DNA of 64,000 nucleotides from Proteiniphilum sp. (lineage in GTDB: Bacteria > Bacteroidota > Bacteroidia > Bacteroidales > Dysgonomonadaceae). Shown one piece after another: positions 36,381-45,225 of the stretch; within the stretch, counting starts at the first letter, position 1; each line of letters starts with the position of its first letter. The stretch spans positions 1-64,000 of the forward strand of contig JAHDQF010000017.1 of NCBI GenBank assembly GCA_018433945.1, given 5' to 3'. The notes under the pieces were generated by a model. It searched no databases. It was given only the letters and a program-made list of their open reading frames with translations, and was not told the origin of the DNA. Both the position numbers and the translations under genes were made by a program.

Positions 36381-36824
36381 AGTCTCCATCAGTTGCTGCA
36401 ACTTTGACATAAACTCATCCGGCTCCACCAGCGGGCGCTCCAGCCTCTCTTTTGCCCAGAGCTCAATGGTTTCATCCACCCCGAGAAAACGGACATCCGT
36501 ATCAATGGAAGCCATACGCAGGTAACGCTTTGGGATCAGCACCCTTCCATTGGCATCCATCTCCAGCCTTTCGGCATCCAGCACAAACTGGCGAAAGAGC
36601 TGTTGTTGCTCACGATTCCACCTGTTCAGTCTGTTGCGCAGGATCTCCACCTCTTTCTTCCACACACTGCCGGGATAGAGAACCAGACAATCCTGAAAAA
36701 TATCTTTTCTAAGCACCAGATATTCTTCTCCTTCGCTCTGCAAACGCTTGCGAAAAATTGCCGGCACAAAAATCCGCCCCTTTGCATCGGCCCTGGCTTC
36801 AATATTTCCCAAAAACTGAATCAC
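36372..36824 (-). CDS. mraZ: MraZ transcriptional regulator (GTG start)
   Basis: 150 residues with two SpoVT/AbrB-like half domains: FLGNIEARADAKGRIFVPAIFRKRL at the N-terminus and RLEMDANGRVLIPKRYLRMASI in the second half, matching the duplicated MraZ fold. MraZ forms a ring and represses or tunes the dcw operon by binding direct repeats at its own promoter. The initiation codon is GTG at 36824; no in-frame ATG precedes it. Upstream lie a -7 box (36872-36879) and three candidate MraZ boxes spaced 10 bp apart. It is the first gene of the cluster. Confidence 0.95.
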   Translation of the reverse strand: MIQFLGNIEARADAKGRIFVPAIFRKRLQSEGEEYLVLRKDIFQDCLVLYPGSVWKKEVEILRNRLNRWNREQQQLFRQFVLDAERLEMDANGRVLIPKRYLRMASIDTDVRFLGVDETIELWAKERLERPLVEPDEFMSKLQQLMETNP

Positions 36825-36871
36825 TACTACGTCAATTTCAACTGAATAAAGCTATATTTGCTGTAAAAGTA

Positions 36872-36879
36872 CAAAATTA
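36872..36879 (-). promoter_or_regulatory. Putative -7 box of the dcw operon
   Basis: The minus strand reads TAATTTTG, matching TAnnTTTG, about 48 nt before the mraZ GTG. The MraZ-box-like repeats abut it on the upstream side. Confidence 0.6.
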
Positions 36880-36903
36880 TCCACTTCTCCCCACATTTCC
36901 CCC
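36879..36903 (-). promoter_or_regulatory. Three putative MraZ boxes with 10-bp period
   Basis: On the minus strand the order is GGGGG (36903-36899), TGGGG (36893-36889) and TGGAT (36883-36879), each separated by 5 bp. The E. coli MraZ site is three TGGGN boxes separated by 5-nt spacers; here one box is a full match and two have one mismatch. They lie directly upstream of the -7 box, where binding would block RNA polymerase. Autoregulation is inferred. Confidence 0.6.
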
Positions 36904-37060
36904 TAATATTTTATAAAAAAGTTATCAACAGAGCGCACATCACTCACTTTATCCTCATTCTCTGCGTCTTAAATTCAGCTACCTGAGTGGCATATAGCGG
37001 CTTCCGGATGAGCAAGATCGATTTTTTTACCGGAGAGTATATTGCTTTGACATTATTTTG

Positions 37061-37068
37061 TACATTTG
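37061..37068 (+). promoter_or_regulatory. Putative -7 box of the glycine-lipid genes
   Basis: TACATTTG matches TAnnTTTG, 29 nt before the ATG at 37098. TTTG-like sequence is present further upstream, but not at the ideal 19-21 bp spacing. Confidence 0.55.
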
Positions 37069-37097
37069 CGTCAAATTAGCAAGCAGAGTAAAATGCA

Positions 37098-37922
37098 ATG
37101 ACCCAAAACAATGCATTTAGGATTGATCTTGATAAGGTTTTGCGTGACAAGTCTCCCAGACATTACAGGAAAATCCCGCGATTTGTGATCAACTATCTCA
37201 AACGTCTTGTTCACCAGGAAGAGATCAATGGCATCCTTGAACGAAACAGGGATCTGGAAGGTGTCCCCTTCATGCATGCATTGGTGGAGAAAGAGTTCAA
37301 TCTGACGTTAAAGCTGCGGGGTGAGGAAAACATTCCCTCAGCAGGCCGGTTTGTCTTTGCCTCTAACCATCCTCTGGGGGGGCTCGATGGGATCTGTCTC
37401 TCCTCCGTGCTGGGAGATAGATTCAATGGCAGGATCAAGTATCTGGTGAATGACATCCTTTACTACATTGATCCGCTGAAACCGATCTTCGTCCCCATCA
37501 ACAAATATGGTGCTCAGGCCAAATCATCGGCCAAAGCGATCAACGAGGCATATGCGTCGGACAACCAGGTGATCACTTTCCCGGCGGGACTCTGTTCCCG
37601 CAAAGTGGGCGGCGAGATCCGTGATCTGGAATGGATGAAAAGCTTTATCATCAAGGCAGCGGAATTTCAGCGGGATGTGATCCCGGTGCACTTTGAGGGC
37701 AAAAACTCCCGTTTCTTCTACAACCTGGCCAACCTGCGCAAAGCATCCGGCATCAAATTCAATTTCGAGCTGGTCTATCTCCCAGACGAGATGTTCAAAA
37801 ATAGCAACCAGACTTTCATCATCACCTTTGGTAAGCCAATACCCTGGTACACTTTCGATCACAGCAAGACTGCAGCCGAGTGGGCCCAGAACGTGAAAGA
37901 GATGGTCTATTCACTGAAGTGA
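37098..37922 (+). CDS. glsA: Glycine/ornithine-lipid O-acyltransferase (PlsC-like)
   Basis: A 274-residue LPLAT-family acyltransferase. The acceptor motif appears as FASNHPLGGLDG (His91 and Asp97, one residue wider than the classic HX4D); FVPINKYG and the FPAGLCSRK block follow in the order of LPLAT blocks II and III. Together with the next gene it matches the pair known in Bacteroides thetaiotaomicron to make glycine lipids: GlsB N-acylates glycine with a 3-hydroxy fatty acid and GlsA adds a second acyl chain. The substrate here is inferred from that pair; an OlsA-type ornithine lipid enzyme is the alternative. It acts at the inner membrane. Confidence 0.8.
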   Translation: MTQNNAFRIDLDKVLRDKSPRHYRKIPRFVINYLKRLVHQEEINGILERNRDLEGVPFMHALVEKEFNLTLKLRGEENIPSAGRFVFASNHPLGGLDGICLSSVLGDRFNGRIKYLVNDILYYIDPLKPIFVPINKYGAQAKSSAKAINEAYASDNQVITFPAGLCSRKVGGEIRDLEWMKSFIIKAAEFQRDVIPVHFEGKNSRFFYNLANLRKASGIKFNFELVYLPDEMFKNSNQTFIITFGKPIPWYTFDHSKTAAEWAQNVKEMVYSLK

Positions 37923-37952
37923 TCCCATTCTAAAAAATCAAGAAACAGCAGC

Positions 37953-38996
37953 ATGGAAAAGATTATTGATCCGGTAAGCAAGGAACTGATCAAAAGTGAA
38001 CTGACCGTACAGAAAAGGGTGAGAGCAACCCACAAAGCGAACAACGAGATCTATGTCTTCACCGCCCACGACTCACCCAACCTGATGCGGGAGGTGGGGC
38101 GTTTGCGTGAGATCGCGTTCCGTTACTACGGTGGCGGCACAGGCCTCGAGGCCGATATCGACAAGTATGACACCATGGAGATACCCTACCGCCAGCTCAT
38201 TGTATGGGATCCCGAAAATGAGGAAATCCTCGGGGGTTACCGCTTCATTTATGGGTCGGATGTGGAATTCGATGAACAAGGCAAGCCGATGCTGGCCACC
38301 GCCCATCTCTACAACTTCTCCCAGCAATTCATCGATGATTTTCTGCCCACCACGGTAGAGCTGGGGCGCTCCTTCGTATCGCTCGAATACCAGTCCACCC
38401 TGCTCGGCAGAAAGGGTATCTTTGCCCTCGACAACCTCTGGGACGGACTGGGGGCGCTCACAGTCATCGACCCCGAGATTGAATATTTCTTCGGGAAAGT
38501 GACGATGTATGGCACCTATAGCAAAGATGCACGCAACATGATCCTTTACTTCCTCAACAAGTACTTTGCCGACCCGCTGAAACTGGTCACGCCGATTGAC
38601 CCACTGGTTACCGGAACCAACGGGGAAGAGATGCAACAACTGTTCCAAGGCAAACATTTCAAAGAGGATTACAAGATCCTCAACAAGGAGGTGCGGGCAC
38701 TGGGATACAACATTCCACCGCTCATCAATGCTTACATGAGCCTTTCGCCTACCATGCGCTTCTTCGGTACGGCCATTAACGATGAGTTCGGAGAGGTGGA
38801 AGAATCGGGCATCCTCATTCGCATCGACCAGATTCTGGAAGAAAAACGGGCACGACACATCGATTCCTACATGAAGAGCAAACCGAGCAAGCGTTTTCTG
38901 ATTCGACTCAAGCGAATCATCACCTCACAAACGACCAAAAGAAAGATTGCAATTCCTCAAAAAAAAAAGCAAGCAGGGAAAGAACAAGCCCGGTAA
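37953..38996 (+). CDS. glsB: Glycine/ornithine-lipid N-acyltransferase (GNAT, OlsB-like)
   Basis: A 347-residue protein with a GNAT/hemolysin-type acyltransferase core: HDSPNLMREVGRLREIAFRYYGGGTGLEADIDKYD, YRQLIVWDPENEEILGGYRFI, ELGRSFVSLEYQ and FFGKVTMYGTYS, the pattern seen in OlsB-like enzymes. The family transfers a 3-hydroxyacyl group from acyl carrier protein to the amino group of ornithine or glycine. The C-terminal 40 residues are strongly basic (KPSKRFLIRLKRIITSQTTKRK...), probably for membrane contact. It follows glsA after 30 bp and is cotranscribed. The two genes overlap no others and are followed by the sus promoter region. Confidence 0.82.
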   Translation: MEKIIDPVSKELIKSELTVQKRVRATHKANNEIYVFTAHDSPNLMREVGRLREIAFRYYGGGTGLEADIDKYDTMEIPYRQLIVWDPENEEILGGYRFIYGSDVEFDEQGKPMLATAHLYNFSQQFIDDFLPTTVELGRSFVSLEYQSTLLGRKGIFALDNLWDGLGALTVIDPEIEYFFGKVTMYGTYSKDARNMILYFLNKYFADPLKLVTPIDPLVTGTNGEEMQQLFQGKHFKEDYKILNKEVRALGYNIPPLINAYMSLSPTMRFFGTAINDEFGEVEESGILIRIDQILEEKRARHIDSYMKSKPSKRFLIRLKRIITSQTTKRKIAIPQKKKQAGKEQAR

Positions 38997-39131
38997 CCAG
39001 ATATCAAAAAGTAAGGAATAGCTCCTTTCCAACCCACTTGGTTAACATACAATAAAGAAATATTATCAATTTTTTGCCGGCACCATTCGAAAGGTAACTA
39101 ATTGATAATATTTTTTTTATGCCCCAGGAAA

Positions 39132-39145
39132 TGCAATCGATTGCA
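39132..39145. promoter_or_regulatory. Putative LacI-family operator upstream of susC
   Basis: TGCAATCGATTGCA is a perfect 14-bp palindrome with the central CG typical of LacI/GalR operators. Twelve of 14 positions recur at 54902-54915 upstream of the MFS gene next to the LacI-family gene. It lies 54 bp upstream of the susC -7 box. Confidence 0.7.
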
Positions 39146-39199
39146 CGGACATTCAAGGTTAATTACACACTTTTCGGAACCTATAACACACAGAACAGA

Positions 39200-39207
39200 T
39201 AACTTTG
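39200..39207 (+). promoter_or_regulatory. Putative -7 box of the sus operon
   Basis: TAACTTTG matches TAnnTTTG. The expected -33 position (about 39172-39180) holds TTTCGGAAC, no good TTTG, which fits a promoter that needs an activator. The leader to the ATG is about 110 nt. Confidence 0.6.
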
Positions 39208-39325
39208 TTATGGAAGTGCAAGAGATGTACGGATGATAGATGAACCATTCATCTGTCTGTTTTGTGATTTATTGAGATTGAGAATGAAAAGTGTATGAAT
39301 CAGTTAATCTTATAACGTTAACAAC

Positions 39326-42300
39326 ATGTATGCAAAATTAAAAAAAAGCAAGAAAGCATGTCTGATGACAGTATTATCAGCAATGCTCATGATTTTGTCG
39401 GCCAGTGCCCAAAACGGTACGCCGATCAATGTAAGGGGATCGGTTACGGACGTGAATGGGGAACCGCTTATTGGGGTCAACATCCTGGTGGAAGGGACCT
39501 CAACGGGAACGGTGACCGACTACGACGGTAACTTCCAGTTGCAGGCACCGGCTGACGGTGTGCTGGAGATAAGCTACATCGGCTACAGATCACAATCGGT
39601 TCCCATTAACAACCAAACGATTATCCGGATCGTGATGGAAGAAGACACAGAGTTACTGGAGGAACTGGTGGTAATTGGGTACGGTACTGTACGGAAAGAT
39701 GACGCCACAGGTTCGGTAGTGGCTGTAGATGCCACCAAGCTGAATAGAGGTCTGGCTACATCTCCCTCCGATCTGCTGGCGGGGCAGGTAGCAGGCTTGA
39801 GCGTTGTTTCAGAGGGAGGAGCTCCCGGCTCGGCCGCCAGTATCCGTATTCGCGGCGGATCCTCCATGTCGGCCAGCAACGACCCGCTGATCGTGATTGA
39901 CGGGGTACCGGTGGACAATGCCACGGGTATAAGCGGTATGGCCAACCCGTTGAGCACCATCAACTCGAACGATATTGAGACCTTCACCGTACTGAAAGAT
40001 GCTTCGGCAACTGCCATCTACGGTTCCCGCGCTTCAAACGGCGTGATCATCATTACCACCAAGAGGGGAAAAGCGGGAAAACCGCAACTATCCTACAACG
40101 GTAATTTCTCCGTCAGCGCTCCCACCGGCTATGTGGATGTGATGGATGCATCCACCTTCCGCAACTATGTAATCAACTCTTTCGGCGCAGACAGTCAGCA
40201 GGCTGCTGCACTCGGCAACACCGAAACCAACTGGCAGGAGAAAATCTTCCGGGTGGCGGCCAGCACCGACCACAACCTCAGCCTCTCCGGCAGCGCCGGT
40301 GAGTTTCTCCCCTATCGCATCTCAGTGGGATATACCAATGAAAACGGTATCCTGGAAACATCCAAGCTGGAACGATATACCGGAAGCGTGAACCTCTCAC
40401 CCAGCTTTCTCGACGGACAGCTGAGGGTGCAACTCAATGCACGCGGGATGTACAACAAGAACCGCTTCGCCGACCAGGGAGCCATCAACTCGGCCACCCA
40501 GTTCGATCCCACCATGCCGGTATACGACACCACAGGATCACCCTACGGAAACGGCTATCACATGACACTCAAAGCGGATGGCACACCCATCGACATCGCA
40601 CTGGCCAACCCGGTCGCCATTCTGATGCAGAAACATGACAACTCCACCGTGATGCGTAGCATTGGTAACCTGCAGATCGATTACAACCTGCCTTTTCTGG
40701 AAGGGTTGAGAGCCAACCTCAACCTGGGATACGACATCTCAGACAGTGAGGGAGATGTGATTATTGAGGATAACTCACCCATGAGCTACACCTGGGGAAA
40801 CTACAAGTCCGGATGGGGCGAAAACAGTACTTACACCCAGTACAAACTCAACACCCTGCTCGACTTCTACCTCAACTATGTGAAAGAAGCAGGTGCACAC
40901 CGTTTTGATGTGATGGGCGGTTACTCCTGGCAACGCTTCTACAACGAAACAGAGAACAACTACCCCTACTCGGCCGCCATGGCTGCCGAGACCGGCAATC
41001 AATTCTACCGGGAAGGGAACGACTACTCCACCGAAAGTTTTGTGATCTCCTTCTTCGGCCGACTGAACTATTCACTGCTTGATCGTTATCTGCTTACCCT
41101 CACCCTGCGTAACGACGGATCGTCACGCTTCAGCCCCGACAACAAATGGGGTCTTTTCCCCTCTGCCGCCTTTGCATGGAAAATCATCAACGAGCCTTTC
41201 ATGGCAGATGCCGGTAGTGTGATGTCGGACCTGAAACTGCGTCTGGGATATGGTGTCACAGGACAACAGAACCTGGGCAGCGGCGACTATCCCTGGATGG
41301 CGCGATACAGCTACAGCCAGGCAGGCGCCAACTACTTCTTTGGCGATCAGATGATCCCACTCATTCGTCCATTAGCGTATGATGAAAACCTGAAATGGGA
41401 GGAGACAGCCACCTATAATGCCGGTCTGGACTACGGTTTCCTGAACAACCGTATCAGCGGAGCTTTAGATGTTTACTATCGCAAGACCACTGACCTGTTG
41501 AATACCGTCGGCATCGCTGCGGGAACCAACTTCAGCAACCAGCTGCTCACCAACGTGGGAGAGCTGGAGAACAAGGGGGGTTGAGTTCACCATCACGGGA
41601 CGTCCCATTGTCAGCAGGGACTGGAACTGGAACCTGAGCTACAACGTGACTTATAACCAGAACAGAATCACCAAACTGACCATCAACGATGATCCCAACT
41701 ACGTAGGGGTACGTTTTGGCGGTATCGATGGCGGAACAGGGAATACCATTGCCATCCATGCGGTCGATTATCCGGCCGGTTCATTCTATGTCTATGAACA
41801 GGTTTACGATGAGGCAGGCAAACCGCTGGAAGGAGTCTATGTGGATCAGAATGCGGATGGCTCCATCAACGAGCAGGATATGATTCCCTACAAGAATGCG
41901 TCACCCGATGTGTTTATGGGCTTATCCTCTCAGCTCTCCTATAAGAACTGGGATTTCAACTTCTCCATTCGCAGCAACATTGGCAACTACGCCTACAACA
42001 ACATCCAGTCCAACCGCGAGTCGAAAAACACCACCTACGACCCCTCGGGATGGCTCAAGAACAGGATCAGCAGTGCCACCTACACCAACTTCGATGCGGT
42101 GCAATACCAGTCCAGCTACTACATCCAGGAAGCCTCTTTTGTGAAGGTGGACAATGTCTCGCTGGGATACAACTTCACACACCTGCTGAACCACCAGCAG
42201 TCGGGAAGGATTCATTTCACCGTGCAAAACCCGCTTGTACTGACCGACTATAGCGGACTCGATCCGGAATTCACCAACAACGGTATCGACAACAACATCT

Positions 42301-42347
42301 ATCCCCACCCCCGCGTGTTTATCCTGGGACTCAATCTTAATTTTTAA
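39326..42347 (+). pseudogene. susC: SusC-like TonB-dependent receptor, frameshifted at 41575-41580
   Basis: The outer-membrane pore for starch oligosaccharides. The first frame (39326-41584) has a signal peptide, a carboxypeptidase-regulatory-like domain (about 33-95, RGSVTDVNGEPLIGVNILVEGT), the plug (about 115-235, with VLKDASATAIYGSRASNGVIIITTKRG) and most of the barrel. It stops just after a run of six G. Removing one G restores the reading to NKGVEFTITGRP and continues without further stops to 42347 (GLNLNF, the usual aromatic C-terminus), giving about 1006 residues, normal for SusC. A sequencing error in the homopolymer, a recent mutation or phase variation could explain it. susD follows after 12 bp. 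Confidence 0.88.
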
Positions 42348-42359
42348 CATCCGACAATT

Positions 42360-44006
42360 ATGAAGACAGCAAAATATAAAATACTGACATTCATCGCGAT
42401 CATTCTGATGACCGGGGGACTGGCCTCCTGCATCGATGATCTGGACACCATCCCCTTGGATGAGGAAGAGCTGGTTTCAGATGTGGTCTTTGGCAGTGAA
42501 CTGGAGCCCTACCAGCAACTGCTGGCCAAGATCTACGCCGGACTGGCCATCAGCGGTAACAGCGGCGGCGACGGCGATCCCGACGTGGCAGGCGTGGATG
42601 GCGGTAGCCAGGCATCCTTCCTCAGGGGTCTCTGGAACCTGCAACAGCTTCCCACCGATGAGGCACACTGTGCCTGGAACGATGTGGGCATCCCCGACCT
42701 GAACTACATCACCTGGACCTCCAGCAACGTGTTCATCAAGGGCTTCTACTATCGCCTCTACTACCAGATCAACCTGGCCAATGCCCTCCTGAGGGAGACA
42801 TCGGAAGAGAAGCTCTCTTCACGGGGTGTAAGTCAGACTGATCAGGAGGAGATCCGGACATTCCGTGCCGAAGCACGCTTCCACAGGGCACTGGCCTACT
42901 ACTACCTGCTCGATATGTTCCGCAATGTGCCTTTCGTGAACGAAGAGAGCCCGGTGGGCAGCACCCTGCCTCCCCAGATCATGGCAGCCGACCTGTTCGA
43001 TTACATTGAAAAAGAACTGATTGAATGCGAAACCGATATGCTCGATCCGTTCGTTGGCTATCATGCAACCAACTATGGTCGCGCACACAAAGCCGCCAAC
43101 TGGGCACTGCTCTCCCGCCTCTACCTCAATGCCGAAACCTATATCGGCGTGGAGAAGTACACCGAAAGCATCACCTACAGCAAGAAAGTGATGGAGGTGA
43201 GTTACCAGCTGGATCCGGTCTATGCAAACCTGTTCAAGGCCGACAACCACAACTCCGCGGAAATCATATTTCCGATCCGGTATGAAGGGGAAGACACCCA
43301 GACCTGGGGCGGAATGACCTTCCTGTTGAGCGCCATGGAGCCCTCCGATCTGCAGGATGATGTAAACGCTGTGGGTGCCTGGCAGGGGAACCGTGCCACC
43401 AAGGCACTGCTCCACACCTTTGAACGGGAATACCAGCATGAGATGGACAACCGTTTCCCCATGCTGCGCCTCGACTACACCGAAAACGTGGAGATTGTGG
43501 ATCCCTCCCTCTTCACCGACAACGGCATCCCCGTGGTCAAGTACTACAACCGAAACAGCGACGGCACACTGCCTCCGAGCAACATCGCCTACACCGACTT
43601 CCCCCTCTTCCGCCTGGGTGAGATCTACCTCAACTATGCCGAGGCAGTGCTCAGAGGTGGCACCGGAGGTGATGCAGCCACTGCCCTTGAGTTGGTGAAC
43701 AATCTGCGAAAACGGGCTTACAGTGACGACAATGCCGCCACCCTCACCGCCGGTGAACTAACCCTCGATTATATCCTGGATGAGCGGGGACGTGAGTTCT
43801 TCTACGAGGGACAGCGGCGCAGCGACCTGATTCGTTTCGGCAAGTTCACCGGCTCATCCTACATCTGGCCCTGGAAAGGGAGTGTTCCCGAAGGACGATC
43901 CGTAGCCGATCACTTCAAGGTGTATCCCATTCCGGCTGACGACCTGGGTGCCAACATAAACCTGGTACAGAACACCGGATATGAATCAAGTAACAACGAC
44001 AATTAA
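42360..44006 (+). CDS. susD: SusD-like starch-binding outer-membrane lipoprotein
   Basis: A 548-residue RagB/SusD protein with lipobox LASC (Cys24) followed by IDDLD, an acidic surface-export signal. Typical SusD parts are visible: the helical TPR-like N-terminal region (FIKGFYYRLYYQINLANALL), AEARFHRALAYYYLLDMFRNVPFV, AAKWALLSRLYLNAE-like NWALLSRLYLNAETY, and the C-terminal RLGEIYLNYAEAVLRGG and DERGREFFYEGQRRSDLIRFGKF motifs. It forms the lid over the SusC pore and captures glycans at the cell surface. The start-codon-to-susC distance (12 bp) implies cotranscription. Confidence 0.95.
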   Translation: MKTAKYKILTFIAIILMTGGLASCIDDLDTIPLDEEELVSDVVFGSELEPYQQLLAKIYAGLAISGNSGGDGDPDVAGVDGGSQASFLRGLWNLQQLPTDEAHCAWNDVGIPDLNYITWTSSNVFIKGFYYRLYYQINLANALLRETSEEKLSSRGVSQTDQEEIRTFRAEARFHRALAYYYLLDMFRNVPFVNEESPVGSTLPPQIMAADLFDYIEKELIECETDMLDPFVGYHATNYGRAHKAANWALLSRLYLNAETYIGVEKYTESITYSKKVMEVSYQLDPVYANLFKADNHNSAEIIFPIRYEGEDTQTWGGMTFLLSAMEPSDLQDDVNAVGAWQGNRATKALLHTFEREYQHEMDNRFPMLRLDYTENVEIVDPSLFTDNGIPVVKYYNRNSDGTLPPSNIAYTDFPLFRLGEIYLNYAEAVLRGGTGGDAATALELVNNLRKRAYSDDNAATLTAGELTLDYILDERGREFFYEGQRRSDLIRFGKFTGSSYIWPWKGSVPEGRSVADHFKVYPIPADDLGANINLVQNTGYESSNNDN

Positions 44007-44020
44007 ATATCCTAGAGACA

Positions 44021-45163
44021 ATGAAAAATATCATTCATATAATCCTATTACTGGCTGGCATCTCACTGTTCTGGTCCTGCCAGGAAGATGAGAAGGTGGT
44101 TCTGCAGCAACCGGAGAGCTTTATGCTCAACGTGCCGAAATATGCCTCAGGAATTTACGACCTGAAGAATACGGAATCGATTGAGTTCACCACCTCTCAA
44201 CCCGACTACGGCTTCACCGCTGCCGCCATCTACAGCGTGCAGGTATCGCTCAACTCAGACTTTTCAAACCCGGTAACACTGCCAGGCAGCTATAATACTG
44301 CCAGGTTTGCAATCAATGCGGCCGATCTGGCACTGGCACTGGTAGGGATGCATGGGGTTACCGATGAAAGTGCGTATCCCACCGAACCCCATCCGCTCTA
44401 TGTGCGTCTCTCTGCCAAACTGAATGAGAAGGGGGCCGGCGAGGTCTACTCCAACGTGATCACCCTCCCGCAGGTGAAGGGCTACTTCGCCCTCGACCCG
44501 ATGGTGATGCCGGAAGAGATGTTTATCATCGGCAATGTGGCCGGCAACTGGAGCTGGGACGGCGCCACGGAAATGATTCCGGTATGGGGCTCTCCCGGCA
44601 AATTCTGGGCGATGCAATACCTGGGACAGACGGGTGACGGCGCCAATGCGGAGATCAAGTTCAACTATGCCAAGGCATGGGACGGCAACGAGTTCGGCTT
44701 CGGACAGGCAACCATCAATGGCAATGGTACCGCCGATCCGGGAGCATCAGACGCTGGCGGTAATATCGGGATCGGTAACCCGGGATGGTACATCGTAGTG
44801 GTAACAACCACCATCAACGGACGTGCCTATGAGTTTGCCGTGGACTTCTTCCCTCCTTATGTATATCTGCAGGGGAACGTTGCCGGTGGAAACTGGGCAA
44901 CAACCGATGAACAGTATCGCTTTGCGGTGCCGGATCTCTCTTTAGGAGCTGATGCCTATTTTGTTTCTCCTCCTTTCACCAATACCGGAGAGGTGCGCGC
45001 CAGCATCCAGTTGCCCGGGCACGAGTGGTGGCATACCGAGTTCCTCGTCTTCGACGGCGTCTTTGTCCCCCGCGGCGCAGGTGATGACCAGGAGCGCATC
45101 ACCGGCAATGCCGGCCAGCAGCTTTATATAAACTTTACCGCAAGAACCGGTAAGATTGAATAA
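44021..45163 (+). CDS. susE: SusE-like surface glycan-binding lipoprotein
   Basis: A 380-residue lipoprotein, lipobox FWSC (Cys20) with QEDEK following, an acidic surface-export signal. The N-terminal Ig-like domain (about 30-150, LNVPKYASGIYDLKNTESIEFTTSQPDYGFTAAAIYSVQVSLN) matches the SusE N-terminal domain. Two later modules (about 160-265 and 280-380) have the FIIGNVAGNWSWDGATEMIPVWGSPGKFW and VYLQGNVAGGNWA patterns of SusE/SusF starch-binding modules with aromatic platforms. It is shorter than SusF-like proteins, in line with fewer modules. It binds starch and helps retain oligosaccharides near SusCD. Confidence 0.88.
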   Translation: MKNIIHIILLLAGISLFWSCQEDEKVVLQQPESFMLNVPKYASGIYDLKNTESIEFTTSQPDYGFTAAAIYSVQVSLNSDFSNPVTLPGSYNTARFAINAADLALALVGMHGVTDESAYPTEPHPLYVRLSAKLNEKGAGEVYSNVITLPQVKGYFALDPMVMPEEMFIIGNVAGNWSWDGATEMIPVWGSPGKFWAMQYLGQTGDGANAEIKFNYAKAWDGNEFGFGQATINGNGTADPGASDAGGNIGIGNPGWYIVVVTTTINGRAYEFAVDFFPPYVYLQGNVAGGNWATTDEQYRFAVPDLSLGADAYFVSPPFTNTGEVRASIQLPGHEWWHTEFLVFDGVFVPRGAGDDQERITGNAGQQLYINFTARTGKIE

Positions 45164-45225
45164 ACAGGCAGAACCGGAAAACCTCTTTCAGCGGAGAGCG
45201 GTTTTCCATTAAAATATTACACAAT

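Larger units (their letters stand above)
38997..39325 (+). promoter_or_regulatory. 329-bp control region upstream of susC
   Basis: No gene is visible here. The region contains a perfect 14-bp palindrome (39132-39145), a -7 box (39200-39207) and a leader of about 110 nt before the susC ATG. AT-rich tracts surround the palindrome. No clear intrinsic terminator for glsB was found at its left end. Confidence 0.7.

Noticed and set aside
36877..36930. Two DnaA-box-like sequences (TTATCCACT at 36877-36885, TTATCAACA at 36922-36930) upstream of mraZ
   Set aside because: Each has one mismatch to TTATNCACA, there are only two, and one overlaps the better-supported MraZ box; not enough for an origin or DnaA control.
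39326..41584. Two separate genes, a 752-residue SusC and a small barrel fragment
   Set aside because: Joining the frames after dropping one G gives one normal-length receptor with continuous family motifs, so they are one disrupted gene.
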